64,000 nucleotides of DNA, taken from assembly GCA_052161645.1 (NCBI GenBank), contig CP197414.1; one strand, written 5' to 3'. Under the pieces are notes generated by a model. It searched no databases. It was not told where the DNA came from and was given only the letters and a program-made list of their open reading frames with translations. Source of the stretch: Laterigemmans sp052161645. Lineage in GTDB: Bacteria; Planctomycetota; Planctomycetia; Pirellulales; Pirellulaceae. Shown piece by piece: positions 9,096 to 18,181 of the stretch; within the stretch, counting starts at the first letter, position 1; each line of letters starts with the position of its first letter. The position numbers and the translations under genes are program-made.

Positions 9096-10112
9096 CTAAT
9101 TAGCGTTGTGATTTAGATGGATAGGCTGCGTGAGGACCCGCTGATACAGATTGAGGATTTTTTTGGCGACAGATTCTAGGTCGAGACCCCGGTCAAAAAT
9201 CGCTCGTCGCCCCTCCGACCTGCGGCCCGTCTTGAGGACTTCGGCGAGGGAGTGGCCAAATTGGTTGGCATCGCGCTCGCCACATTGACAGCCGGGGACA
9301 TCCAGCAACTGTTGGTGCACATCTCCAACGGGGACACCCACGATTGGCAAATCGCAGGCAAGCCCTTCCTTTACCACGTTGGGAGATCCTTCAATTAGCG
9401 AGGTCATCGCCATCGCGTCGCAGGCGTTCATGTAAAGGGAGACTTGATCGGGTGGGACATTCCAAAGTGGGATAAGATCCAGGGGCCCGTCAAGCTGACG
9501 GGCGGCAACGTCGACGGCTGCCACGGCAAATTGATAGCCTTTGCGTGGGTTGTCAGGATTGCCGGGAAATAAAACCCGCAGTCGATCGGGATCAAAACCC
9601 AACAGCATGCAAGCTTCCCGCCGGGCGCAAGGCCGAAACAACTGAGTATCGACTCCGTTGGGAATCACATTCACTTTGAGAGGTGCCAACACCTCCGCCA
9701 TCTGTGCGCTTTTAACGATAACTTCGGCAACTTGATTCGCCAGTATTCTGTTGAGGCGGACCATTTGACGGCTTAACCATTCGAGCTGGCCAGCCTCGTT
9801 TTTGGGTGTCCCCAGCAAATCGTCTCCCATGAATGACATTACAATGGGTGGACGTCGCCGAGTTAGCAGCGGACCAAGTTTGGCAAGCCATCCGCAGTAT
9901 CCGAAGTGCGCATGGATAAGATCGGCTTGTTGTGCCAATCGGCGAATGCGAGGAAGGACTTGCAGGTACTTGAGCTTGGGGATCCCCGCCATATCAACCG
10001 TGTTGATTTCAAGACCCATTTTACCCAGTGATTCAATCTGGCGAGCGGTCGGTGCCATGCTGCCTGGTGATTCAGCGCGCGGAAGCTCCGGGCAAATCAT
10101 TAAGACTCGCAT
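9096..10112 (-). CDS. GT4-family glycosyltransferase
   Basis: The 338-residue product is a GT-B glycosyltransferase: LIHAHFGYCGWLAKLG in the acceptor domain, VIPNGVDTQLFRP at the domain junction, and the donor site EGSPNVVKEGLACDLPIVG with the two glutamates typical of family 4. The start at ATG 10112 is decided by a clear Shine-Dalgarno sequence, AAAGGAG, six bases upstream, lying inside the end of the previous gene, with which it overlaps by 13 bases. A longer frame from 10202 would add 30 residues of unrelated sequence. It lies between the two amidotransferase genes and should add one sugar of the EPS repeat unit. Confidence 0.87.
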   Translation of the reverse strand: MRVLMICPELPRAESPGSMAPTARQIESLGKMGLEINTVDMAGIPKLKYLQVLPRIRRLAQQADLIHAHFGYCGWLAKLGPLLTRRRPPIVMSFMGDDLLGTPKNEAGQLEWLSRQMVRLNRILANQVAEVIVKSAQMAEVLAPLKVNVIPNGVDTQLFRPCARREACMLLGFDPDRLRVLFPGNPDNPRKGYQFAVAAVDVAARQLDGPLDLIPLWNVPPDQVSLYMNACDAMAMTSLIEGSPNVVKEGLACDLPIVGVPVGDVHQQLLDVPGCQCGERDANQFGHSLAEVLKTGRRSEGRRAIFDRGLDLESVAKKILNLYQRVLTQPIHLNHNAN

Positions 10113-12064
10113 GCTTGCTCCTTTTGCCGGACATCGTTCAGCGAGGGCGTTTCTCCGGATTGATATTCGCGGTGCCAAGCAGCGAAAGTCAGCAACAGCC
10201 AAATGCGATTAGCATGGTCGACACTTCCTTCTTGGTGTTCGGCGAGTATCCGCTGAACAGCCTGAGGGCGGCAGATTTCCCCTGGCAGGTAACCTCCGCT
10301 CCCCAGGTAGTCATGGACGAGATCCTTGAGTTCGCCTCGAAACCATGCCCGCAGGGGGACGCTGAATCCCTGTTTGCCTTTCTTTAAGACCGAGGCGGGT
10401 AGTTTGTCTTTTAAGGACTCGCGAAGTAGGTATTTTCCCCGCCCGCCACGGATTTTATACCGTGTCGGCACTTGCGCGGCCAATTCCACGACATGATGAT
10501 CGAGCAGGGGCGAACGTACCTCAAGTGAATGTGCCATGCTCATGCGGTCAACCTTGACCAGAATGTCGTCGAGCATATAGCTCTTGATGTCAATCTCAGT
10601 GAGCCGGCCAATCAGATCGCCGTCGGATTTAAGCAACTGCCAAAGCGGATCTGGGAGATATTGCTCTCCGAGGAAATCACACGAATTCCAAAGTTCGTCC
10701 GGTAGTAACTCTTGCAACTGAGAGGTCTGCCAAACAGATGTCTTTTCCCGATAGGCTTCCCTGAACGGCAAGGCGCTGTCACGAAATATCTTCGCGAACC
10801 TCTGTGCTTGATAACGACGATCACTGGTAAGATGGTCGGCTATCCACTGCATCGTCCCTGGCAGAATCTTGCCACCGATTATGTCAGGCAATAACTGTCG
10901 ATATCGCTTGGCGAATAGTGCTCCGCGGTAAGAAGAGTAGCCAGCAAATAATTCATCACCCCCGTCACCACTGAGGATGACCGTTACGTATTCCCGAGCC
11001 AACTTGGAAATATGGAAGGTGGGAATGGCTGAGGCGTCCCCGAAGGGCTCATCGCAGTGGTGTACGACCGCCCGTAACGTGGATTCGAATGAGCGTCTCA
11101 TGTCTTGCTCGCTCAACCGCAAGACATGATGCTCGGTGCGGAAATGATCCGCGACCGCTTGGGCGTCCGCCGATTCGTCCCATTCGGGGCGATCAAATCC
11201 AACCGTAAAGGTTTTTAGTGGACTGAGGCCAGCCTGGTGACAGAGCGCAACGACGCCGCTGGAGTCTAAACCGCCACTCAGAAATACGCCCAGCGGCACT
11301 TCGCTCTCCAGGCGAACCTTAACAGCCTCGGCCAGTGTCGCGCTGAGTCTCTCTTTCCACTCTCCTAAACTCACGTCGTGTTGAGGAGCAAAGCTCAGTT
11401 CCCAATAGGGCTGCTGTCTGACTTTACCATTTTCCAGCACGGCGTAATGTCCTGCTGGTAAGCGTTCAACTTGCTGATAAATGGTAGCGGGCTGGCAGAT
11501 GTAAGCAAACTGAAAAAATTGCCCTACTTTGCGGTAGTCAGGAGTGGCCAATTCTCGATCCGCGGCAATCAGCGATTTGATTTCTGAAGCGAAATAGATA
11601 GCTGCTCCGCGCTGCGCGAGGAACAGTGGTTTCTTACCCAACCGGTCGCGAGCGACCAAAACCCTGTTTTCTTTCTCATCCCAAATCGCCAGCGCAAACA
11701 TCCCTCTCAAGCGGCTCACGAAACTCTCACCGTATTCTTCATAAAGGTGAACAATGACTTCGGTATCAGAGCTCGTCGAAAATTGATGGCCGAGTGCGAC
11801 TAAGTCAGCCCTCAAGTCGTGGTGGTTATAGATCTCTCCATTGCAAACGACGTGAATGTCTTTCGTCTCGTTGCTGATTGGTTGATGCCCTCCCTGAACA
11901 TCGATGATGCTCAAACGTCGCATCCCGATTCCCGTTCCCGCGCCGCAGCATACGCCAGCATCATCGGGGCCGCGGTGAATGATCGCGGTCGTCATTCGCA
12001 GCAGGGTAGCCTCGGTTGCTTCTCGATTGGTCGGTGCGGTCGCGACGCCTACTATTCCACACAT
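10100..12064 (-). CDS. asnB: Asparagine synthase-like glutamine amidotransferase, copy 2
   Basis: The 654-residue product has the same architecture as its neighbour at 7210-9087: MCGIVGVA with the nucleophilic Cys2, CNGEIYNHHDL, SGGLDSSGV and SGDGGDELFAGYSSY. The copies are clearly diverged, so both are probably kept for distinct substrates. Members of this family in exosortase-type EPS loci are annotated as amidotransferase 1. The start ATG overlaps the end of the upstream glycosyltransferase by 13 bases and follows GAGAGGTG at a suitable distance. Its own 3' end overlaps the next gene by 13 bases, so the stretch is translationally coupled. Amidation of a uronic acid in the EPS precursor is the favoured role, by inference from context. 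Confidence 0.87.
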   Translation of the reverse strand: MCGIVGVATAPTNREATEATLLRMTTAIIHRGPDDAGVCCGAGTGIGMRRLSIIDVQGGHQPISNETKDIHVVCNGEIYNHHDLRADLVALGHQFSTSSDTEVIVHLYEEYGESFVSRLRGMFALAIWDEKENRVLVARDRLGKKPLFLAQRGAAIYFASEIKSLIAADRELATPDYRKVGQFFQFAYICQPATIYQQVERLPAGHYAVLENGKVRQQPYWELSFAPQHDVSLGEWKERLSATLAEAVKVRLESEVPLGVFLSGGLDSSGVVALCHQAGLSPLKTFTVGFDRPEWDESADAQAVADHFRTEHHVLRLSEQDMRRSFESTLRAVVHHCDEPFGDASAIPTFHISKLAREYVTVILSGDGGDELFAGYSSYRGALFAKRYRQLLPDIIGGKILPGTMQWIADHLTSDRRYQAQRFAKIFRDSALPFREAYREKTSVWQTSQLQELLPDELWNSCDFLGEQYLPDPLWQLLKSDGDLIGRLTEIDIKSYMLDDILVKVDRMSMAHSLEVRSPLLDHHVVELAAQVPTRYKIRGGRGKYLLRESLKDKLPASVLKKGKQGFSVPLRAWFRGELKDLVHDYLGSGGYLPGEICRPQAVQRILAEHQEGSVDHANRIWLLLTFAAWHREYQSGETPSLNDVRQKEQACES

Positions 12065-13161
12065 GTGTGCACACCTCTCGCCGCGGCATAAACCTGGACT
12101 GTTGCCTGGGCCACGCGACTGGGGCTGGCCCGCTCTGTCAAATGGCGTTTTCCGGCTTGCCCCATCGCACGCCTTCGCTCGGGATCATTCAATAAATTGA
12201 TAATTGCAGAGGCCAGCGCCGAAGGGTCTTTCGGCGGGACCAGCAGGCCCGTTTCCTGATCAATTATGCACTCCGATAATGCGCCGACGTCTGTGGCTAC
12301 CACTGGTTTGCTATGGTTGTATGCCACGGGAACCACGCCACTCTGCGTTGCTTCGTGATAAGGTAACACAACTAAGGCTGCTTCTCGGAAAAAGCAATCT
12401 CGCTCCTCGTCGCTGATCCAACGATGATGGATCTCAAAGCGATCCCGATGGGTCATTAGGCGTTCATATTTGGAGAAATCGTCGCCAGCTCCCGCGATAA
12501 CGATTTTTACATCGGGAATCTCGGCGGTAATCAGTGGTTCAGCCATGATCAATGTCTCCAGTCCCTTATAATCCCAAATGCGGCCAAAGAAGAGTACTGT
12601 ATTTGAGGGGGCCGCTGTTGTGATCTTCGGTTCTGCATTTACTTCAGCACCAATTTGCAATCCCATGGCGACGTGAGGAATGACATGAATATTTGCTGCC
12701 GGATGCCCAAATAGCCTTTCCACGTCTTTCGCCAGACTCTGGCCATGCACGATGACGTGGTTCGCGCGACGAAATCCAAAGTCCATTACCCACTGGGGTG
12801 TTTTCTGGGAATCTCGATCGCCGGCGTGATGTCTGGGGTCGTGGATTGTCAGCACCAGTGGATATTTTTTTCGAAGTTCAGGAATCGCGAAGTTGAACCA
12901 CAAGTGGCCCTGCTGTAAGTGGACCACATCGGGAGAGAAACTATCAATCGATCGCACTAGATTTCTAACAGAATGCCACTGTCGTAGTGGTTGTCGCATT
13001 CTTGGCTTGTCGAAAAGTGCCAGTTCAAGTTGTTTTGAAATCGGATAATCTTCCGAGATGCTGTTGGGCATTAGCAACATGACTTGGTGCTCTTCAGCTA
13101 GCGCGTTTGCATGAAGAATGCTGTATTCCTCGAAATCATACGTGATCCAAGCAATTTTCAT
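12052..13161 (-). CDS. GT4-family glycosyltransferase
   Basis: The 369-residue product begins MKIAWITYDFEEYS, the first strand of a GT-B fold. It shows VVHLQQGHLW in the N-terminal domain, LFFGRIWDYKGLE at the start of the donor domain, and LPYHEATQSGVVPVAY with the following GLLVPP turn, all characteristic of family 4. Start ATG 13161 follows AAAGGA at about nine bases. The gap to the fused oxidoreductase-epimerase gene upstream is 12 bases, and the 3' end overlaps the amidotransferase gene. It should be one of three transferases assembling the repeat unit after the initiating sugar transferase. Confidence 0.87.
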   Translation of the reverse strand: MKIAWITYDFEEYSILHANALAEEHQVMLLMPNSISEDYPISKQLELALFDKPRMRQPLRQWHSVRNLVRSIDSFSPDVVHLQQGHLWFNFAIPELRKKYPLVLTIHDPRHHAGDRDSQKTPQWVMDFGFRRANHVIVHGQSLAKDVERLFGHPAANIHVIPHVAMGLQIGAEVNAEPKITTAAPSNTVLFFGRIWDYKGLETLIMAEPLITAEIPDVKIVIAGAGDDFSKYERLMTHRDRFEIHHRWISDEERDCFFREAALVVLPYHEATQSGVVPVAYNHSKPVVATDVGALSECIIDQETGLLVPPKDPSALASAIINLLNDPERRRAMGQAGKRHLTERASPSRVAQATVQVYAAARGVHTCVE

Positions 13162-13173
13162 GTGGCCAATCCT

Positions 13174-15369
13174 TTAGCTTGTGACTGCATCGAAGGGGAC
13201 GGCACGTGCTTGGTTACTCGATGAATCGAGGCTTGCTGGTTTGTTCTCGTCGTGGGTGCGCTCGGCGAGTTCGTGCAAACGCAGCCAGTCGACAGTTAGT
13301 TGCAAGCCACGGGTTAAGTCGAATGCCGGTTGATAGTCAATCGTTTGCCGGATTTTAAGGTCGTCATAAACCGCCGATCTGACGAACAAGTCATTAATCT
13401 CAGCGGACGACGGTGTCGCGTCAAGTTCTCCCTTTAGACGCTTCATCATGCGACTGGCCAAGCCACCACGAAGATATATTTCCATCAGTTGATCTTCGAA
13501 ACGGGACTTGATGGCTGAGGTGATACCGCCCACCACACCCAATACGCGAGTTCTCAGGCGAGCTCGTGTCGCAGAAACTTGTTGCAGCGGAGGTAAACCC
13601 AATTGAGCGTTGAACGCTTGAAAATATTCGTTCCATGTTGGGGGCTGTGGACCGTTAACGTTAAATGTTTCCCCTCGAGCCGCAGTCGATTCGAGGGATC
13701 GCAAGATTGCTTGTACCAGGTCGTCGACGTAAACAAGGTTTGCCCTGCCCTCCCCCAGTTCACCGAATAGTCCCCACTTTCCTGATTGCAGACGTTGGGC
13801 AACGTCGATGGACCAAGAGGCGCTGAATGGTCCATAAATTAGCGAGGGCCGTAAAATGGTGGGCAGCAGGCCTTTGTCGTGGAATGAGCGGCAAACTTGC
13901 TCGGCCTCCAGTTTTGCATCGCCGTAGGCTCTTCCTGTTGTGGTGAGTGTAATCTGTTCCGACACTAAACCCTGGTGGTCAGGACCGTAGACTTCCGCAG
14001 AGCTGAGATAGACAAAATCTTGAATTTTATATTGAACAGCGGCTTCTAATAGATTCTTCGTACCGGTAACAATTGTCTCGCGGTCGTCAGTGTAAGCGCA
14101 ATGCACAATCGCATCAACGTTGGCGACTGCCCGTTCCACTTGCCCTTTATCCATAATATCGCAAACCACAATTTCGATTGGATGGCGAGCAATTCGAGCC
14201 GCTCGGCTCCAGTTGCGAATCGTCGCCACTGGCTCGCCCCAGCCGCTTAACTGTAGTGATTCCACCAATCGGCCACCTAGGAAGCCGGATGCGCCTGTTA
14301 CCAAAATTCTTCGCTTGCGGGCGGGAGAGGCAGTTTGAAAATGTCGCTGCTGCAAAGCCGACGAAGAGAGGTGTGCGTTCCAGGTCATTTGATATGGCTG
14401 GAAACGTTCATAGGCGTGGGACATTAAACCGATCACGGGGAGGGTGCTTTCCCCCGTGACCATTGGTTTTGATTCGCTCCGTATGACTGCGATAAAATTT
14501 TCCAGACACGGTTTGGCAAAGTCGAGATATTTCAGTTTGTTGCTGCCGCATTTAAAACGTTGTTGCTTTCCTGACTTGAGTTTGACAGAAAATTCGTCCC
14601 AGTCCTCGGTCGCCGCGTCAATCCTTCCTAGTGCTCCTTCGATCTGGAAACGATTGCTGAGTGGTCCGAGTCGGCTGACCTTTAACTCGATTTGACAGGC
14701 TTGATGCTGCAACTTGATGGTGGCTAAAGCTTCCGGGCCTCCAGTCGCGTCATACTCGGCATTGACTAGTTCGGGGGTTGCATCCAGCCAATAGCAAATC
14801 GTGTCAACGAGATGTACGCCCGTGTCGGACCAAGCTCCTTTGGCGCCTGGCTGAAAGTGATGCGGGGAGGCGGCGGGCCAATCGAATTCAATCCCGTCGT
14901 GGTAGACAATGGAGCGTAATTCTCCCAGCACACCACTGGCGATCACGCTGCGGAGTCGTTGATAAGTTGGGAAAAAACGACGCGTCTGATTCACAGCCAA
15001 ATGAGTACGGTGCTCTTTTGCCAAGCGAACGAGGGCTTCGGCTTCCGGCAATGATTCAGTGAGTGGCTTTTCGCAGAGGACATGCACACCGTTGGCGAGA
15101 AAAAACTTGCTCATCTCGAAGTGCATCGATGGCGGCGAAGCAATCACGACACCATCTACTTTGCCCTTTAATTCGCGGTAATCTTCCACGACACCGCAGG
15201 CGGCAAAGCGAGATTTCAGCGTCTGGGCTCGATCTGAATTGGTGTCGGCTAAGTAGATCCCCGCCGCGGTTGCTGGATTGGCTGCCAAGGCTGGCAAATG
15301 GAACAGTTCGGCAATCGCGCCACAGCCGACCACGCCGATGCGGATAGGTTGTTGGGACGAACGGTTCAT
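13174..15369 (-). CDS. Fused Gfo/Idh/MocA oxidoreductase and NAD-dependent epimerase/dehydratase
   Basis: The 731-residue protein joins two NAD(P)-binding enzymes. The N-terminal half (to about residue 340) is a Gfo/Idh/MocA oxidoreductase: dinucleotide fold IGVVGCGAIAELFHLPAL and the family motif CEKPLTES. The C-terminal half (from about residue 360) is an extended SDR: ILVTGASGFLGGRL, then Ser (YLSSAEVYG) and the catalytic pair in RAYGDAKLE (YxxxK). The start is ATG 15369, overlapping the stop of the flippase gene as ATGA; the longer frame is a read-through of upstream coding sequence. The two halves probably catalyse successive steps on one nucleotide sugar or sugar intermediate. No frameshift separates the domains, so the fusion is genuine in this sequence. 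The exact reaction is not predictable. Confidence 0.85.
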   Translation of the reverse strand: MNRSSQQPIRIGVVGCGAIAELFHLPALAANPATAAGIYLADTNSDRAQTLKSRFAACGVVEDYRELKGKVDGVVIASPPSMHFEMSKFFLANGVHVLCEKPLTESLPEAEALVRLAKEHRTHLAVNQTRRFFPTYQRLRSVIASGVLGELRSIVYHDGIEFDWPAASPHHFQPGAKGAWSDTGVHLVDTICYWLDATPELVNAEYDATGGPEALATIKLQHQACQIELKVSRLGPLSNRFQIEGALGRIDAATEDWDEFSVKLKSGKQQRFKCGSNKLKYLDFAKPCLENFIAVIRSESKPMVTGESTLPVIGLMSHAYERFQPYQMTWNAHLSSSALQQRHFQTASPARKRRILVTGASGFLGGRLVESLQLSGWGEPVATIRNWSRAARIARHPIEIVVCDIMDKGQVERAVANVDAIVHCAYTDDRETIVTGTKNLLEAAVQYKIQDFVYLSSAEVYGPDHQGLVSEQITLTTTGRAYGDAKLEAEQVCRSFHDKGLLPTILRPSLIYGPFSASWSIDVAQRLQSGKWGLFGELGEGRANLVYVDDLVQAILRSLESTAARGETFNVNGPQPPTWNEYFQAFNAQLGLPPLQQVSATRARLRTRVLGVVGGITSAIKSRFEDQLMEIYLRGGLASRMMKRLKGELDATPSSAEINDLFVRSAVYDDLKIRQTIDYQPAFDLTRGLQLTVDWLRLHELAERTHDENKPASLDSSSNQARAVPFDAVTS

Positions 15370-16805
15370 GTGGTGGCTCGGGTGAAAAGGAAACTGCGTA
15401 TTTCTTGCAGGTCGGAGCTGCGAATCGCTTGTACGATAAACAATAGGCCGATGTAGCTCAGCAACGCGGGCAACAGGATCATCGGCCAGGACCAATCGTG
15501 AAGACTGTGGACAACAAAACCCATGCCGAGGGAGGCGACGAGTACTCTCATCATAGTCACGCTTACTCTCCAACAAAGTTGTTTTGACATGGAGAAGAGC
15601 ATATAGAAGATTGTGGCGACAAACCCCGCCAGAACGGTGCCCAAAGCTGCTCCGCTCGCTCCAAATCGATCGATCAAAAGATAGGTGGCAACGCCGTTAA
15701 ACAGCAGACTAATGGCGGCGACGATTGCCGAACGGGACTGTTTGCCCTGAGCGAATAAGGCGTGGCTTAGAAATGGATTGAGAAACTCAACTAAGAGCAC
15801 CCAAATTAATATCCTAACAACCGGCACGGCAGCGGTAAAAGATTCATCATAAAGGATGGCAACGATTCTATCAGCCATGACGGTGATACCGATAATCGCG
15901 GGCAGAGCCAAGAGGCACATCACCCGGACGGCTTGCTGAAACAAGCGGTCAAAGGCAGTTCGGGATTTGGAGTGCATCCGCAACATGATTGGAAACACCG
16001 CGGTGGTGAAACTCTTGGCAACGACACTTCCCAAGCGAATGAACTTCCAAGCGGCGCTGTAAAGCCCGGTCGCGACTTCTCCGCCCAGCCAAGAAAGTAA
16101 GATGATGTCTAAGCTCTGATAGATGGTTGCCAGCCAATTCTCGGTGGCGAAAATTCGCCAACGCATAGCCATACGCCGGGTGGCGGCAAAATTAAAGCGG
16201 TAGTGGATGGTGGCGATCTTACGCACGCAAACCCAGTAGAAAGTCACTTGGACGGCGCGGGCAAATACTAAGATCCACATCAGTTCGATAATCCCACCTC
16301 CCATGCTGATGGTGGCAAAGCTTAGCAAAAGCCGAAATAGGCTTTCGACAAACGTTCCCAGGGCAATGAATTCCGCTCGCTCTCGAGCAACCAAAATGGC
16401 CTCGAAGAGGGCCGCGATGGCTGCCGGAAAAAGAGCGAGGCAGCTCACCATGTTGGCCTGGATCGTGTCGGCTGAATAGGAAAACAAATATCCCAGTAGC
16501 AGCAAAACCAGGGGAGCCAACAGGCATAACAGGCTCACGATTGTGACGCTGGCGGTTAACAGTGTGGGCAATCGTTTGGGCCAGCGAGATACATCCCGCG
16601 TCAAAAGGATTGCCGCTGCCGTACTGGTCAAACTTAAGAATAATTCGAAGTAGTGAGTGGCGATGGCAAATTGGCCAAAAGTTGCCACGCCAACCGTTTT
16701 GGCCAAGTAGAGCACGAAGGCAAAACTGGCGACCATCCGGATCATCGTTCCGGATAGCAGCATCAAGGCGTTCTTCGATGTGCGAATGGCGTTGCTAGGC
16801 GGCAT
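15366..16805 (-). CDS. Polysaccharide flippase (Wzx/MATE-like)
   Basis: The 479-residue product is an integral membrane protein with about twelve to fourteen hydrophobic segments and the N-terminal pattern of oligosaccharide flippases (MVASFAFVLYLAKTVGVATFGQFAIA). Such proteins move lipid-linked repeat units across the cytoplasmic membrane. ATG 16805 is preferred because CGGGAG lies about nine bases upstream and the overlap with the preceding O-antigen ligase gene shrinks to 11 bases; ATG 16829 and a GTG at 16871 are alternatives. Together with the Wzz-like and ligase/polymerase genes it defines a Wzx/Wzy-type assembly route. Confidence 0.87.
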   Translation of the reverse strand: MPPSNAIRTSKNALMLLSGTMIRMVASFAFVLYLAKTVGVATFGQFAIATHYFELFLSLTSTAAAILLTRDVSRWPKRLPTLLTASVTIVSLLCLLAPLVLLLLGYLFSYSADTIQANMVSCLALFPAAIAALFEAILVARERAEFIALGTFVESLFRLLLSFATISMGGGIIELMWILVFARAVQVTFYWVCVRKIATIHYRFNFAATRRMAMRWRIFATENWLATIYQSLDIILLSWLGGEVATGLYSAAWKFIRLGSVVAKSFTTAVFPIMLRMHSKSRTAFDRLFQQAVRVMCLLALPAIIGITVMADRIVAILYDESFTAAVPVVRILIWVLLVEFLNPFLSHALFAQGKQSRSAIVAAISLLFNGVATYLLIDRFGASGAALGTVLAGFVATIFYMLFSMSKQLCWRVSVTMMRVLVASLGMGFVVHSLHDWSWPMILLPALLSYIGLLFIVQAIRSSDLQEIRSFLFTRATT

Positions 16806-18174
16806 CAGTCGGGACTCCCGCCATGTCATGCCGGCGTGCCTTCGGTAGTTTCGATAGGCGGTACGCAGCACCGCCGATGCCGATGATCAGCCAGAGAATC
16901 TGGACTTGCGTGCGCGAATTGAAAATATCTACCAACATGTGAACCATATGGCCCGCGATTGCTCCCGCGATCGCCAAACCGATGGGAGCCAGCCAGCGAT
17001 CGCGTCGCAGCCACGTCGCGAGCCCATACCGAAACCCAGTCCCTAGCACGGCGAGAAAAGCCAGCAGACCGAAGATTCCGGTTTCGATCCAAACGACCAA
17101 GTATTTACAGTGAATGGTGTAATACCACTCGGAGCGGAATTCACTCGAGTTGGCGACCCCTTCGCAAGCAAGGTGACAATTCCCCGCACCGTAGCCAAAA
17201 ATGGGATTCATGCTGATTGTTTGAAAGGCGATGCGAGACAAATGCTTGCGCGAAACCGCGGAGTCGCCATCGTCGCCATAAACTCGTTGCTCTAAAACCT
17301 TTGCGAACGGCACGATGCTGATCAGCACCGCGGCGAAGGCGGCGGCCAGTGTCCAACGCGGTAGCCAGCCACGAACTAGCATGCCACCCCCAATTACGAG
17401 AGAGCCAAGGGCGGCGGTGAGTATGGCGCCGCGTGTTTGGGTGATTAAGATTGCCAGCATCCCGATCGCCGATCCGCTGGCCGCTAGCCACCAGTGAAAA
17501 CGGCGGCGCACCACCAACATCAATACGGCAGAAGGTAGTAAAAAAATTGCCAGAACGCTGCCGCAGAGCACCGCCGAATGCATTGTGCCGGCCGGTCTTC
17601 CGTCATCCCAGACACTGAAGTTGAGCGGTCCGAGACCAAATTCTTGTCCATGCGCGGATGGCCCCAGGGCGAATAGGCCGAGTACGATCAGCGATTGAGT
17701 AACCATCGTGCCCATGGCAACCCAGATTGCAAATAGCAGATCGCGATAGCACGCTACCCGGTTCGCGACGTAGAAAAAAATTGCATATGCCTGCAAGAGT
17801 AAGATGAGGTCAAACAGGGCAAGCATTGGCACCGTCGCCGCCAAAACACTGAGTCCGACGATCATGATGTAGACAATCATCGGCAGCCCAAACAGAGGCT
17901 TTGTGAGTCTACGGCGGCGGCTCACCGCGGCGCTGGTGAACCAAATGAAGTAAAGGTAAGCAAAACAGAGCGTGGTAATTGAAATGTTGATACCACCGAC
18001 GGCCCCCAGCATTGCATCTTGCTCTCGAAACATTAAGTATGTATCGATTTGCAAAGGGATTTCAAAAATACCGATGGCCAGGAAGATGCGTTCATGCCAC
18101 CGCAGAGCATGCTGAGCGGTCAGACTTGAATTGCCCGACGCGAAAGGAACTGCAGCCTGCGAGTTTAGCAACAT
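16795..18174 (-). CDS. O-antigen ligase/polymerase family membrane protein
   Basis: The 459-residue product has about ten membrane segments and one large periplasmic loop in the C-terminal half (from about VLEQRVYGDDGDS to SEWYYTIH), the usual shape of WaaL/Wzy-type proteins. The Arg in TQTRGAIL and the GYGAGNCH segment of the loop fit the family. Related proteins in exosortase-type loci are called O-glycosylation ligases. It lies seven bases after the chain-length gene. In this locus it is the best candidate for the polymerase that links repeat units, though a ligase function is equally consistent with the sequence. Confidence 0.85.
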   Translation of the reverse strand: MLLNSQAAVPFASGNSSLTAQHALRWHERIFLAIGIFEIPLQIDTYLMFREQDAMLGAVGGINISITTLCFAYLYFIWFTSAAVSRRRRLTKPLFGLPMIVYIMIVGLSVLAATVPMLALFDLILLLQAYAIFFYVANRVACYRDLLFAIWVAMGTMVTQSLIVLGLFALGPSAHGQEFGLGPLNFSVWDDGRPAGTMHSAVLCGSVLAIFLLPSAVLMLVVRRRFHWWLAASGSAIGMLAILITQTRGAILTAALGSLVIGGGMLVRGWLPRWTLAAAFAAVLISIVPFAKVLEQRVYGDDGDSAVSRKHLSRIAFQTISMNPIFGYGAGNCHLACEGVANSSEFRSEWYYTIHCKYLVVWIETGIFGLLAFLAVLGTGFRYGLATWLRRDRWLAPIGLAIAGAIAGHMVHMLVDIFNSRTQVQILWLIIGIGGAAYRLSKLPKARRHDMAGVPTDAA

Positions 18175-18181
18175 CGACGGT

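Noticed and set aside
16795..18174. The multi-pass membrane protein as an exosortase
   Set aside because: The length and the large C-terminal periplasmic loop fit the O-antigen ligase family, and the Cys/Arg/His catalytic pattern of exosortases was not found.
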